From: Vanilla planifolia
Taxonomy: Eukaryota > Streptophyta > Magnoliopsida > Asparagales > Orchidaceae
Direction of reading: 5' to 3'
Assembly (NCBI GenBank): GCA_023846275.1
Contig: CM043868.1
Location: forward strand, 7,707,653-7,771,652
Length of the DNA stretch: 64,000 bases
Under the pieces are notes generated by a model. The model did not search any database. It had not been told where the DNA came from and saw only the letters and a list, made by a program, of their open reading frames with translations. Shown piece after piece: positions 11,301 through 23,985 of this stretch. Position 1 is the first letter of the stretch. Each line of letters opens with the position of its first letter. The translations under genes were made by a program, and so were the position numbers.

Positions 11301-12970
11301 AAGAGTATGTATGGAGTATACTTTTGTATTAAAGAATTATGTAGGAATAGAAGTCTTTAAAAAATAAGAAGTTTTTTGTATTAAATAATTATTTATAATC
11401 TCTTATTTATAATATCTCTTATGAATGAATAAATATTAAATTAGTTGACTAAAGAAAGTATATTGCTTTGTGGCTTGAGTAAGCTTGATGGTCTTTTTGG
11501 GTTTTTTTTTGTGAGTGAATTCTTATTTTCTTCTTTATCCTCCAAACTTTACTCCTCTTTATTTAAGTTTTTTTTATACTTTTTAATCTATTTAACCCAA
11601 ACAATTACATTATTCATCCCATGACACAATCTCTATTCTGTCTACATCACCTATGATACCTTGATATACATAAGCATGATTTAATGGTTGTAGATTGACT
11701 ATGTTGGTACATGATATCATGTGTATTACTATGCTTTTCATGAGTAGACATGTATATTATATGTAGCATGATAAATATAATTTATTAAAATAAAATATAA
11801 GAAAAAAGTGAATATAATAAGACAAAGAGAGGTATATCAATGAATAAGATAAAAGGAAAACATAAACAAGTGTCTTATCAATAGAAAATGATTCCATGTA
11901 GATATTGCTTAATAAGAGACTTATCTATATGAAGAGAAATAATAAATATTGACAAAAAGTGCTTGTGAAATAAGAATGAGAAATAAAAAAATATAATAAA
12001 CATGTGATCATTGTTTATTCCTATGTTAGTATAACATTTGTAGAACATTATGTTTAATGATGTCCTTACATATGGCATGAACCTATATATTATAATATTT
12101 TGTATGCTAGGATTATGTTGTTATGCTTACTAAGTAAGTCTATAATATTGGCTCAACATATGTTTGGCATTCATAGTTTTAAATGCATAAGTTGGACACC
12201 AAGATCTGCTAAGGTAATGTGAATTGCAAGGAAAGATCAAACTTGTAGCAACTGACTTATGTAACCTTTTATTTATGCATGTCTTACTTATGGTTACATT
12301 GTACCAAATGTAAGATTATTAGGAAAATGTTTATATTTCACTATTGAAACTTATAACTCTGAATGTCTTAAATTTCTAGTATTTTTACCATTGCAATATC
12401 TTTCTTTATTATTGGAGCTTGTGTTGATATGTGAGAAAAAATTGTATATATTTATTAGAATTGTATAGCCAACATATATGCAATAGTTTTGATATAACCA
12501 AAAGAAAAATATAATGTCGATGGTCATGATGACATGTGGACATCATAGGCTTAGTATTTAAATTGGTTAAATAGTCGTGACAAGATAATGTGAGCACGTA
12601 CATAGACATAATAAGAAGTGCATGCACACTAGTCTTATTATGCTATATAAGGATTCTTGTTGATTAATGTATTGTATGATATGTATTGAATATAAAAAGA
12701 AAATTAGTCATATTGGACTAAAAAATTGTTATGTGACAACATATCTAAAAGATAACATAGCAAGGATGAAACCAACATTAATAAAGAAAAAGGTTTGGAT
12801 GAGCACCCAAAATGGGGTGAGATCTACTACTAGATGAACTAGTAGATACAATTCTAGAGAAAGAGAAGTAAGCTAGACTTCTACTCATAAGCTAGAGAGT
12901 ATCAACCACATAAGTTAGTGGTATGCATCTTCTATTTTTCTCTACTACTACTAACCCTATGCAAAAAGAG
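11301..12970 (+). other. Probable rest of LTR and leader of the chromovirus
   Basis: No coding motif is present between the recognised LTR part and gag. Sequence continues AT-rich with a possible TATA box (ctatataagg near 12645). Neither the 3' end of the LTR nor a tRNA-like primer-binding site could be fixed. Confidence 0.35.
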
Positions 12971-13620
12971 GATTGGCTAGAGATCATTAACATGTTTGAA
13001 AACATAACGTGTTTCGATAATAAGAGGCTACATCTAACAATGCTAGTACATAATGGCAAAATAAGAAACTAATAGGTACATTAAAAGGACATGAGGTTTA
13101 TAGGAATGTTGAATCTTGAAATCTCTTAATAGTAATTATACAAGGAGAGAGTGGTATGTCCCAACATCTTCATGGGATAAAACAAAAGATTAAATAAGCA
13201 AGTTGGCTTACAGAGAAATATATGACTAATTATGAACACAAATTCTTAACTTTAATAAAGAATAACACAAGGATGGTGCCAAAAGAAGAGCAAAAATATT
13301 ATCTATTTTTTAAGGAATTGCATGAATCTATTTGATAAATAAAATGCAACCAAATTTCATTATAACCTAAGTTGGAGACCATCAAAAGAAGACGTTTAAG
13401 TATAAATAGCATATGACAACTAAAATGGCATCTCAAAGCTTTGCTTCATCTTCAAAGTCAAGAGCAGATTAGAAATCACAATGCAAGTTATGCAAAAGAT
13501 GGCCTTAAGATCAATGCATGAAAAAGAGAAAAAAAATCAATTTCTTTAATTTGTAAGGAAAATGTCACATTACCAGGATGTGTCTTAAGAAACCTAGAAG
13601 TGTACTTGGATGCCAATATG
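12971..13620 (+). pseudogene. Chromovirus gag remnant
   Basis: The plus strand reads DWLEIINMFENITCFDNKRL then HLTMLV near 12.97-13.06 kb, the usual W...IE..F......D..KV..A...L capsid block. TRMVPKEEQKYYLFFKELHE follows at 13.27-13.34 kb, the block near the capsid C-terminus. A broken zinc knuckle (GKCH....CL) lies near 13.56 kb. Stops and frame changes separate the blocks. This places gag about 2.4 kb after the LTR start and 5.8 kb before the pol part, because of the insertion between them. Confidence 0.7.
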
Positions 13621-14689
13621 TGAGTGGATTTAAGCAGAATCTAATGGGATCCATTGTTTTAGGACTGCGTAATATGAACAATGTAACTTAAATGACCCAA
13701 CTATGCATTTAAGATATTACAAAAAAGAAGGCATTAATGTCTAGATGATATGTTGAGAGATAAATCACTAGACAAAGTGTATATGAATGAATTATCTCAC
13801 ATTGGTTATTGAGACGAGATCATATTCTATATATAGGATATCATGAACTTAAGATGTCAAGGTACATTTTAGGGACAAAAGTCACATGGATCTTATAAAA
13901 ACTTCATAATTAAGCATGTTATGTGAGAATAGTATTGGTATGGATGACCAATGATATTATGTCCTACCTGACATAAATCAACATAATGTCACAAATTACA
14001 TCTATAATACAAGTTTATTGGGTTAATCAAAATTATTAGTATGAAAATGATAATATGCTACCAAAAACTAATGAGGGTGATGTCAAAATAATGATAATCT
14101 TAAATGATCACAACAAAAATAATAATACATAATAAACAACTATTATACATTATGAAAATCCAAAAGCTAATGTTGATATAAAATTTTAAAAATAAGTTAC
14201 AGGCACTCTCATATACATATGATATCATTCACAAAATAACAAGCTCTCACCTAAGGTCTTGTATCATCATCTAAAACCCCTTAGCTTTATGAGTATTAAA
14301 CACTTGCCTTGTAATGAAGAAATAAGTATAATATGCTCTGAAGACAAACTATTAAATACATATAACAAATAATATAAAAAGAAAGTAGAGTAATAAAATA
14401 AAATAATAAATAAAGAATATATGATAATATGTAAAAAGAGTATTTTAATAATTCATATATGGCAATATACATATATCCAACTTATAGTCATCATATAATA
14501 CTTTTGTCTTACTTTTCTTTCTTTTCAACTTCATTTTTATATTCAATTTCATTTTTTTTCTTTTTTCTTTTTTATCTTCTCATATATTCATTTTTTTCTT
14601 TATACAAACTCTTTCATGATTCTTATCCAAACTCTTAGAGATCCCATATCATATCTTATCATCATAATTCTTATTATTTTGATATGTCA

Positions 14690-14935
14690 TGCCCTCACTT
14701 TGATTACTATGATACCTGAGAGTGAAATGTCTCATCATCACTAAGTCTCACTCCTTAATATCAACATCCTATGTTAATAAAAATGAGATGCTCAAAATAC
14801 TAAAACCCCATCTTTGATAGCCTACAATAACTAGGAGTGAAGTATCACATCATCACTAAGTTGAGGATTCTACATATTATAGCCCCACCTCTAAGTACTA
14901 TGACATTAGAGGTAACATATACCACATCTATTAGG
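14690..14935 (-). repeat. Imperfect short repeats near the end of the nested element's LTR region
   Basis: Read on the minus strand, units ending in cttagtgatgatg.gaca/tacttcactc recur twice, with a third weaker copy, each followed by t.tcaaagatgggg or tcaaagtgagggc. They belong to the low-coordinate part of the nested chromovirus LTR or its flank. No coding function. Confidence 0.4.
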
Positions 14936-15399
14936 TTATTGTCAAATAGCATCATTCTCTTTCTTGGTCTATACTAGCATCTTTTCTTTTATTTCTTTTT
15001 TTATTTTCTTTTATCTTATCATATTTCTAATTTATATCATCATATAATTCATATATGTGTATATTTGTAGACATATATATACATCAATAATAACAAAACG
15101 TTGTAATGAAAACAAAATATATATAAAAAATATTATGCCATGTAAATGCTCACTTTATTATACATTTTATAATAATAACAATAGATTTTTAACAATCCAC
15201 TTACATCACAATTATTTAGTCTTTCTACCTAATGGCTTTAAGAAAACTCTTTCATCACTTTTTTATATTGTTTCTCCCTATTTTCTATAAAATTTATGTT
15301 AACATTATCAATAAAAATTGAATTTTTATTAAGAAAGCACTTTCTAAAAGATTTACTTAAAATGATGTAACAAACTCCTCTCTTTTTTATTTGTTTCCT

Positions 15400-16898
15400 T
15401 TACATCATTCAATATGATTACCTTTATTATATTATATTATCAAGGCTTTGCCAAGGTCGAACCACTACATTATGCTAATCTTACTTGTCCAATATCTCTA
15501 TCAAACAAGTACAATACATGATAGTCACTAGGTCATACCAAAAATTAGAATGATTTAAATTAAGCTTGTTCATTAGCTAAATGTACTAGTCTAACTCCAA
15601 TTCTTACTTATATAATCCATGTAACATTATTATTTTTGTCAAAATATTGTAAGATACAATCACTCATATTGTATTATACAATCCATGTCTTATGCTACTA
15701 AGTTACCAAATTTTGTAATTGATCTCTGTTAAGTAGTTTGTGAACTAATTGTCTTAGCTTGGTCTAAGTTTTGTGCTAGTAAGATGACATGCAATATCAA
15801 TAACCAATCATACAAATTTGATTCACCTTTCATACTTGTATAATCCATAACATTTATACACAATATCATAACTAGAGGTAATAGTTGAATAACAATATCA
15901 TACAAGTGTGATTCATAATCTGATAGATGTGTTGTACTAATACTATCCATACTCATATATGTAAATATAGTCAAACAAGCAATCAAACAAGTTTTTTTCT
16001 TGATTAAGGAATTCATAGCTTATCATAATATTCAAATTTCATTCAATATTAGAATGATCTGTAACATCTCATAAATCAAAATACAGTTCTTGTTAAATCC
16101 TTCCATACATGGAATAATATTAATATGATCAAAGAATAGTACTAGTACAATGTTATACTACATACCCAAACATTCATAGGTTGAAAGCCCCTTATTGAGA
16201 CTCATCATAGATTCAACAAGAATGATCTTAGTCATTTGGAATAATTAATGCATCTAGAACTTATTATAGTCTCTAATCATCACAAAAAAAAAGTTTATCA
16301 AATCCATTTTTAAAGCAATTTAAATAAATTACACATGGTTAATGGTGAAAAATTGAGGTGAGATATAACCTTACAATGTGGTTACCAAAACTAAAGTGAA
16401 ATGCATGCTCTTTTTCTTGTGTCTTTTTTCTTTTTCAACTCATTGAAACAACTCAAAATCAACAACCAAAATAATGCAAAAAAGTAAAAGCTTAGACTTT
16501 CATTCTCTCACTAAGATTCTCCTTCCCTTGCCTCGTTATGTTTACTCACAAAGAAATATTACAATTGATTTCTCAATACAAAAGTAGGAGATTATGCCCT
16601 TATAAATAAGTGGATTATTTAATTATTTTATTAAACTTCTTTTTATTATTCCAAACTTTAATAATTCACAAAAAAATTAATTAATCTCTAAAAATTGCAA
16701 ATTATATGATTAGAGACTCTTTATGGTGATACATTTGTAATGATATGCTCAAATATAAAATCTACTGATGATATTCTGACACACTTTTTAAGATGCTCAT
16801 AGCTTAATATATTTTTAAATTATGTATTGACAACACTTACATTTGACACAAAATATATTTTGAGAGAATATGTCAGTTTAATTAGGTAGGTTATTACA
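15400..16898 (-). repeat. LTR A of the nested minus-strand chromovirus
   Basis: The LTR starts on the minus strand at 16898 with TGTAATAACC, directly after a polypurine tract (16899-16915). Bases ~15775-16710 align with 17740-18650 (LTR B): shared words include catcatacaagtgtgattcat, gaattcatagcttat.gta, aattgaggtgagatat and attgatttctcaatac/tgaaagtaggag. The lower limit is not defined and could extend to about 14.2 kb. Confidence 0.65.
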
Positions 16899-16915
16899 AT
16901 TTTCTCACCTTATAG
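16899..16915 (-). other. Polypurine tract of the nested chromovirus
   Basis: On the minus strand, ataaggtgagaaaatt immediately precedes TGTAATA. The same arrangement (ataagagagggaaaatt then TGTAACA) precedes the 3' LTR of the host element at 22628, so both are priming sites for plus-strand DNA synthesis in related elements. Confidence 0.65.
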
Positions 16916-16954
16916 AAATCTCATCCTTAAATTTAAAATAAATTTTGAGTATCA

Positions 16955-17725
16955 TTGCATTATATCTTCTTTTACCTCCCAAGTAATTTCTCTTTCAGTT
17001 TGATTCTTTCACAGCACCTTTTCTAGGAGAATGATTTTATTCTTTAACTTCTTCTCTTCCTTTATTAAGATTCTAAAAACTATTATGGATAAGTCATATT
17101 TGGTTGATCTTAATTTTCTTTGAACTATGTTGTAGGATATGAGATGGATTAGGTACATATTGTCTCAATAAAGATACATGAAAAAACATTATGCATACTT
17201 GACATCTGACAAGGCAATGCTACTCGATAAGAAACAAATTGTACTCTTTCTAATATTTGGAAAGGTCCAAGATACTTTGGTTTTTAAGTTTCTTGCTTTA
17301 TCAATCTCATCACCATTTTTAAGGAACTTACTTTATGAAATACATGTTCTCCTTTCTAAAATTTGATGTCTTTATACTTTTCATCAAAAAATTTCCTTTG
17401 TTGATCTTGAGTAGTCTGAATCTTGTTTGTTAGTTTTATTTTTTGGAGGGCTTCATCAATAAAATCAACTCCAATCAATTGCTTCTCTCTACTCTCAAAC
17501 AAACATATGAGAGATAAGCACTTACTTCTATATAAAACTTCATAAGAAAACATATCGATACTAGTATAAAAATTATTAGCATATGTAAATTTTATTAAAG
17601 GTAGGTGAAATTTCTAATCATCTTCAAAATCCAACACATTGAGTCATATCAAATCATCTAGTATTTCATTCATTTTCTTGATTTATCCATTAGTCTGAGG
17701 GTAAACAGTTATACTAAAGTTCAAC
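16955..17725 (-). pseudogene. Chromovirus integrase C-terminal half, truncated
   Basis: On the minus strand the fragment begins abruptly at VYPQTNG, stop, IK (usual AYHPQTDGQSE). It continues LPLIKFTYANNFYTSIDMFS and YEVLYRSKC (usual LPL.EFAYNNS.HSSI.MAPFEALYGRKC), then REKQLIG and QDQQRKFFDEKYKDIKF. The C-terminal GPY/F part follows as GEHVFHKVSSLKMVMR, KPKYLGPFQILERV and SYRVALP. A chromodomain-like tail may be present to about 16.95 kb. Everything upstream of YPQTNG (core, RNase H, RT, gag) is missing, and LTR B starts instead. An open stretch of 66 codons survives at 17553-17356. Confidence 0.85.
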
Positions 17726-18655
17726 TGCATGTAACATCAATCAAGTAACCATAACTAGATTATATTTGACTAATAACAACATCATACAAGTGTGATTCAT
17801 AATTAACATATTATGCATCATCATACTAGTTTGATAGTTGGATTGCACTAGGACTTTTCATACTCAATTATGTAAAATTGGTTGGATAAGTGATTGAGCA
17901 AGATGGTCTCTTAATTAAGAAATGCATAGCTTATTGTACTATTGATTTTTATTTCATATTTGTACAATCCCCAACATCCATTGATGAATCAAACATATTA
18001 TTCTTGCCAAAACCTTTCATACATAGAATAACTTGACCAAAGAATAAGATTTGTACAATATTATATCATATAACCATATATTCATTGGCCAAAATCTCCA
18101 TGGTGAAACTTATTATAAGATCGCTCTAAATGATATGAGCATTTTTCTAGTACAATAGATGCAACTAAAACTTGCGACAGCCTTCAACCATCACAATCAA
18201 CAATTGAAGTTTGCTAAATCCTTTTCCAAAGTAACTCAAACAAACTATACATGTTTAATGATGGAAAATTGAGGTGAGATATGACATTATAGTGAGTTAT
18301 TCAAAACCAAAGTCAAACACTTGCTTTTTTCTCTTAAGACCCATCCTTTTTCTTTCCTTACCTCATTAAAACAACATAAAAACAACCTAAATAACATAAA
18401 AATAATAATAGTTTAGACTCTCTTCTCCTTTCGAGCTTCTCCTCTCTCTACCTCCCTACTTTCTCTCATGAAAATGAACACCATAATTGATTTCTCAATA
18501 TGAAAGTAGGAGCTTATCCTCTTATAAATAAAAGTATTAGTTGACTATTTTATTAATCTTCTTTTTATTATTATAAATTTTATTAATTTTCAAAAAAAGT
18601 AATTCACCTTTGAAAAATTATAAACCATATACTAATATGAAATCATGATGTGGTA
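17726..18655 (-). repeat. LTR B (partial) of the nested chromovirus
   Basis: It aligns with ~15775-16710 of LTR A in the same orientation, at visibly diverged identity with small indels. It is joined directly to the truncated integrase. A complete element would have PBS, gag, protease, RT and RNase H between its 5' LTR and this integrase segment, so a large internal deletion or a recombination between two copies is implied. Confidence 0.65.
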
Positions 18656-19414
18656 CCAAAGCCTTGCTTAAACCTAATATGGAGTTACCAGGGTAACCAC
18701 TCCAAATTAAAATAATAATAACAAATCATCAATATAAAGGACACTTTGTAAGTAGGGAATGATGTTGGGACAAACTCTACAACTTGCCAATTTACTCATC
18801 CAATCTTAATAATTAGTCAAAAGTCAACTTCTAAAATCCAAATGAATAGAGTTTCACCAATAAATTTTATTTTTATCCCTATACATTTACAATATATCCA
18901 TTGTTATCAATTATAAGTACTAAAATCATAATAAACCATGATACTACATAGTAGAAGTTCATGTTTCAAAATCCATAAGCAACCCAATACAATTGTAATA
19001 TACCAAAGTAAAAGTTCTTATCACATATATATTACAAATATAGTAAAATTCCATTAATATAAACATAATATGTACATGGCAAATATCACAAAATAACTTC
19101 TCAAACCAATATTAAGCATAAATACCATTTATCTTATTATGATCTTTCTCACTATGTAATGTAGAAATATGTCTTATGATGTAAGCACCAAATGAGTCTT
19201 CAAAGAGCCCAATAAATAAATCAATAAGGTAGAACATGATATAATAACGAGAGTATCATGATAATGCCAGAATATTAAAATCTAATAAATAGCATAACAA
19301 AAATACATAATGATATCAATGCATAAGACCATATCAAGAAAATAATATAATATTATTTTATTATTTTTTTTCATTTCTCATTAAAATAACATTTTGACAA
19401 AATATTTATCTTCT
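18656..19414 (+). other. Linker between nested element and pol of the host chromovirus
   Basis: AT-rich sequence where the host element's gag end and protease catalytic part should lie. No D-S/T-G motif was legible on the plus strand, so this part is either deleted or too decayed. Confidence 0.4.
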
Positions 19415-21110
19415 AGTTATGGATTGATTATCTACCCTTAAGTTGCTTATTGATTACTAGGAGAAAATGATCAAGATCCACCTAAAAGATGGAACAAATA
19501 TCATCTATTTTGGTGAAGGAAAAAAGATATCAATTGTAACTACATTGAAAGAATTTAAATAGAAAGGCTACCATGTTTCCTAGTGGTAATGTAAATAGTT
19601 GTAAAAGAAAAGTCTAAGATACATGACATTTTTATGCTATGTTCTTAGAAGATCTATTAAGATTGCCTCATAATAGAGAGATTGAATTTGGGATTGATTT
19701 AACACCTAGTTCATAACTTATCTCTAGGACACCTTAAAAGATGAGATCAGTAGAATTACAAGAAATGAGAGCTCAATTGACAGTTATGCTAGATAATAAT
19801 TTTATTAAGTCGTGTATCCCCATGGAAAGAACTTGTGTTCTTTATAAATTAAAAAATGATAATTTAAGAATGTGAATTAATTATGTTTAATTGATTAGTA
19901 TTATATTGAAACCCAATCTCATTATATTTATGTATTATCCCCCATAGTTGTCCCATCATAATCTAAGCAAGTTTTCCCTCAAACAGGCTTATTAATATCT
20001 TAAGTCTATAGTATCACATATAAAGGCCAAAATCTTCTCTCCATAATTAATTGACACTACTCATCCTTGTATCTTTTCATATAGATGACTATTAAGAGTC
20101 ACTTCTTATCTAATGATTCCTTTCTTTGAGATATCACCTAAGGATCATATAAAGGGTGATAATATTCTCAAGCATTAATATATTTTCTAGATATCATGAG
20201 CTAAAAAAAACAAAAAAGATAACATTACAAAGATAACTTTTAGAACCAGATATAACCATTATAAATTTCTAATGTTATCTTTTGGATAAATGCTCTAGCA
20301 CCTTTCATGAACTAGATGTATAAAGGATACAAGTAATGGCTAGATGAGTTTGTCATTATGTTAATAGATAATAATTTGATATATTCAAGAGATAAAAAGG
20401 AATTGTAGAGCATTTGATTATGATGTTATAAGGATTGAAACAACATTATTTGTTCCTAAACTATCTAAGTGTAACTTTTGGTTGCATAATATATCACTTC
20501 TGGACATGTTACGAAATGGTACAAAAATTTCTATAGATTCTCAAAAAGTTACTACAATTGCTAAGTAACTTAAACTGAGATTATTATTGAAGTTAGGAGT
20601 TTTCATAAGGTGATAAGATATTATACAAATTTTATCAAAGCTTTCTCATATATTATTATTCCTTTGACAAAATTCACTAAGAAATCTATTCCAATTGGAT
20701 GGAATGAGGAATGAAAAAAAAATTCAAACTCTTAAAGAAAGGTTAATATCTATAGCTAATCATACTTTACTTCAAGCTAATACTGAATTTCAAGAGTATA
20801 GTGATCCTTCATTATAAGGAATAAGATGTGTATTTAAGAATGTATAATTATGCAAAACAAACATCTGATTGTATATGCTTCCAAGTAGCCTATAATATAT
20901 GAATTGAATTAAACAATTCATGGTTTAGAGCTTGAGGCTAGGTGTATATTGATCACCACAATTAAAAATATATGTTTACACAAAAAAGATTTGAATTTGA
21001 GGTAGCAAAGATGGTTTGAACTCATAAAGTATTATGAGTTAGAAATTATTTATCATTCAATAAGACAAATATTTTGATCGATGTTTTGAGCCATAGAGCT
21101 AGCCTGAATA
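19415..21110 (+). pseudogene. Chromovirus protease tail, RT and RNase H remnants
   Basis: The plus strand reads, with many breaks: protease tail WIDYL, IIYFGEGKKISI..T.LKEF (19.43-19.57 kb); RT entry LPHNREIEFGIDLTPSS, VELQEMRAQLTVMLDNNFIK and LRM (19.65-19.88 kb); the catalytic block LIDNNLIYSRDKKE near 20360-20400, where relatives have FIDDILVYS; thumb ISIDSQKVTTIAK and SKLSHILLFL (20.53-20.66 kb); RNase H FQEYSDPS; and the RNase H end KDLNLR.QRWFELIKYYEL then DVLSHRAS (20.98-21.10 kb). The catalytic Asp pair reads Asp-Asn. Stops include positions of glutamine and tryptophan in relatives. Confidence 0.85.
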
Positions 21111-21369
21111 GAATGATAATTAGCATCGAGAAAGCTTACCTAATCATGAAGATGAATCATTTAGAATGAATGTCATATAATCAGCTAATAGAAAAAATTT
21201 CTCATAAGTGAAAACTGTAATAGGTTGGCTATAAGATTTGAAAGAGGCTAAAGTAATGAATCAGGCATCCAATTGATCAAGGCCAAAATATCTTCTAGGA
21301 AAGCAATCAATTTCAACTTAAATAAATATCAAATATTATGCTTTAGAAATAGAATGTGTATTCCATAAG

Positions 21370-22560
21370 TAGATGAGTAGAAGAAAATCTTGATCAAAAA
21401 GTTTCATGGGACTAGATATGCCATACATCCATGAATGAAAATGATGTACTAAGATATGAAGCATACCTTCCTGTGGCTTGGCATGAAGAAGGATGTCAAT
21501 AATTATTTAAGAAAATATTTAATTTACCAAAAAGTGAAAGCTAAAAAACAAAGACCCAATGGTCTACTACAACCATTCGTTATTACTATGTTGAAATTAG
21601 ATAATATGTCCTTGGACTTTATTATAAGTTTTTGAATACTAGCTAGGATTATGATATTATTTGAGTAGTTATGAATAAGCTAACAAAATGAGCTCATTTT
21701 TTTCCTATAAGGATTACTTTTTTGTTGTAAAGAAGCTAATAAGATCATATGCTCATCAGATAGTGACATTACATAAGATGCCTAAAACTATTGTTTCAAA
21801 TAGAGACTCAAAGTCAACAACTTATTTCTAAAGAAAAGTTCATAAAGCATTTGAAACTCAATTAAAATTAAGTATAACATTCTTTCCTTAAATAGATGAC
21901 CAAATAGAGAGGACCTTGATGACATTAAAAGATATGTTAAGAATGTGCATTGTTAATTTTAATGATAGTTGGGATGAGCACCTAACTCTAATGAAATTTA
22001 TATACATCAATAACTATCAAGATAATATGTAGGTGGCACCATCTGAGGAATATTATGGCAACAAGTACTAATCACTTTCATGTTAGTATAATGAAGAAAA
22101 AAGCATCATGATAAGACCTTAACTAATTAAAGAAACTATTAAAAAGGTTTAAATGATTATAGAAAAGATCCATAAAGCATAATGTAAGAAGAAGGACTTT
22201 GAAATCAAGCAAACAAAATAGTAGAATTCTATGAAAAAAAGTGTACATTCCTAAAGGTGAGCCCAACGAGTGGTGTGACTAGATTTAGGAAGGGAGGCAA
22301 GCCATGGCTATGATATATTGACTAGATTTCTTATTTGGTAGGAACACATGATTTATTTTATGCATCAACATTGAGAAGGTATATTGCTAAGCCTTCATAC
22401 ATTAAACAACATGATTCAAGCCTTATGGAAGTTCAACCTAACTTGACTTATTGCAGAAGCCAATAAGGATTTTAGCCTAAGAAATTAAGCAAATGAGAAA
22501 GAAAACTACTCCTATGGTCAATGTGCTATGGACCAACCAACATAAGAGCTAGAGGAAAAA
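21370..22560 (+). pseudogene. Chromovirus integrase remnant
   Basis: The plus strand reads RYAIHP near 21.4 kb, FLWLGMKKDVNNYLRKYLIY then QKVKAKKQRPNGLLQPFVIT, and DNMSLDFII. These match the zinc-binding domain and start of the core: (H)..H.G..KMY.DL....WW.GMKKD...YV..C..CQ.VKAEHQ.P.GLLQPL.IP.W....DFV. The CxxC pair reads Y..Y/I, so zinc binding is lost. Later, VSPTSGVTRFRKGGKP (about 22255-22305) matches the GPY/F-type module. Broken by stops throughout. Confidence 0.8.
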
Positions 22561-22609
22561 TATGAGGAAAAGAAACCCCAAGAAATTTGAATTTTAAGAG
22601 AAGAAGTAT

Positions 22610-22627
22610 TATAAGAGAGGGAAAATT
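22610..22627 (+). other. Polypurine tract of the host chromovirus
   Basis: Purine-rich ataagagagggaaaat lies directly before the TGTAACAT start of the 3' LTR at 22628, the expected priming site position. It resembles the tract before nested LTR A. Confidence 0.65.
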
Positions 22628-23985
22628 TGTAACATTTCAAGTTCTTATATAATTATACTTTGTTAGAGTATCTTATATTTGTACTTGAAATCTTGAATGA
22701 ATGGCAAGGCCATTGGTTTTAAATAAGAATTTTTGGAATGATAATTATTTTACATACAAACAAGAATTGAAAATTATGCATAAAATATAAAAAAGAATGG
22801 CTTGACGAGCAACTTGCATAGAAATTATCTTGACTAAATTTGAAGATCATTTGGTATGACTGAAGTAAGGAATATTACTTCTCATTTATATTGTATTAAA
22901 TAAAAGAATTAAATGAAAGGTTATTACATAGATCCATTACATTTTCTTCAAAAATGTGGAGAGAGAAAATCACTTAAGAAAGGTTCTTGAGTCTCTTAAG
23001 GGAAGCAACATTCACAAAGAGGGAAAAAGAGAAAGGAAGATTGAGATCTTAAGGAAAGAGATTAATTAGTATGAAGATCTTGAAGAGAAAATAAGCAAAT
23101 AACTAAAAGTAAGCTTCTTTGTTAAGTTCTTTTTTCAATTTAGGGATCTAGTGAGATCAAAGAGCTACTATGCATGATAAGATAGTTTATCCATGAATAG
23201 AACCCATAAGAATATAATCACTAGAGCTATTAGATAGGAAGTAATCATAGGAAGCTTATTTGATAGTTTGATCAAAAGATTGAATAATCTTAAAAAATTA
23301 GGAATGTGACTATAGTCTTTACTAGATCTAATAGTCACTTTGAATAGTCTAATAAGAATGAGGAATTAAACTAGAGTTGCTATCAGATCTACTAGTCTTT
23401 GATGTGTACCATATGGTTTGAAGAGAGATATTCAGATGGTCCATTAAGACACTTTAGATAGTATAAGAAGTTTTGATAAAGTGGTCTTGAGTCTTGAGTT
23501 TTTGCATTAAGTAATTTGATGGAAGATCAAATGTGTCAATGAGGAGTTGGAGAACGATAGATAAAAGATTAGATTTATGCTCCAAGAATCCAATAAACAT
23601 TTGACTATCATTGAACAATCCAATGAAAAGGGATTAGATGGTTCAATAGGAACCTAGAATCAATTGAAAGTTATGTCAGATCCACATCAAATGATAGGAT
23701 ATGAAGGATTAAGTAGTTCAATGGTATTGACAAATAGTTCAATTAGAATAAACTGGATTTAAATCAAAGTGTTCAAAGGGGTTCAATTGATGCAAGTAAT
23801 GTTAGTCCATTGAATATGTAATAAATTATGATGTATACTTTATTTATAATCACAAGAAAAGAAAGTCAAAGAGAAGAAAGCTCAATGCTAACTCTTTTGG
23901 TATTGAAGTAGGCATCTTGGCAAATTTTATGTGCATATGTTTGATATATTTCAAATGTAGTATCTTAGAAATGGTAAAAACATTA
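22628..23985 (+). repeat. 3' LTR of the host chromovirus
   Basis: It starts TGTAACATTTCAAG and matches the 5' LTR at 10602. Its middle part (23.26-23.82 kb) contains many spaced variants of a short word, (g)aatccaat(g/a)aa or ggttcaatt(ga), a degenerate internal repeat. The end is not marked by an obvious CA; the limit given is where a copia-type LTR end in the opposite orientation is seen. Confidence 0.65.

Larger units (their letters stand above)
10602..23985 (+). mobile_element. Old Ty3/gypsy chromovirus (Tekay/Del-like) with a nested relative
   Basis: The two ends share an LTR: 10602-11200 and 22628-23250 align over most of their length, both starting at a (T)GTAACAT word typical of Tekay-type LTRs. 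Between them, on the plus strand, are gag (12.97-13.62 kb), protease tail, RT and RNase H (19.4-21.1 kb) and integrase (21.37-22.56 kb), followed by a polypurine tract at 22610-22627. The gap between gag and protease (13.7-19.3 kb) is filled mainly by an antisense element of the same clade. All coding parts are interrupted by stops and frameshifts. The right limit of the 3' LTR is uncertain; 23985 is where a differently oriented copia LTR end appears. No target-site duplication was discernible. Confidence 0.75.

Noticed and set aside
17178..17366. Plus-strand open stretch of 62 codons
   Set aside because: It is the antisense shadow of the minus-strand chromovirus GPY/F module, which is clearly recognisable on the other strand.
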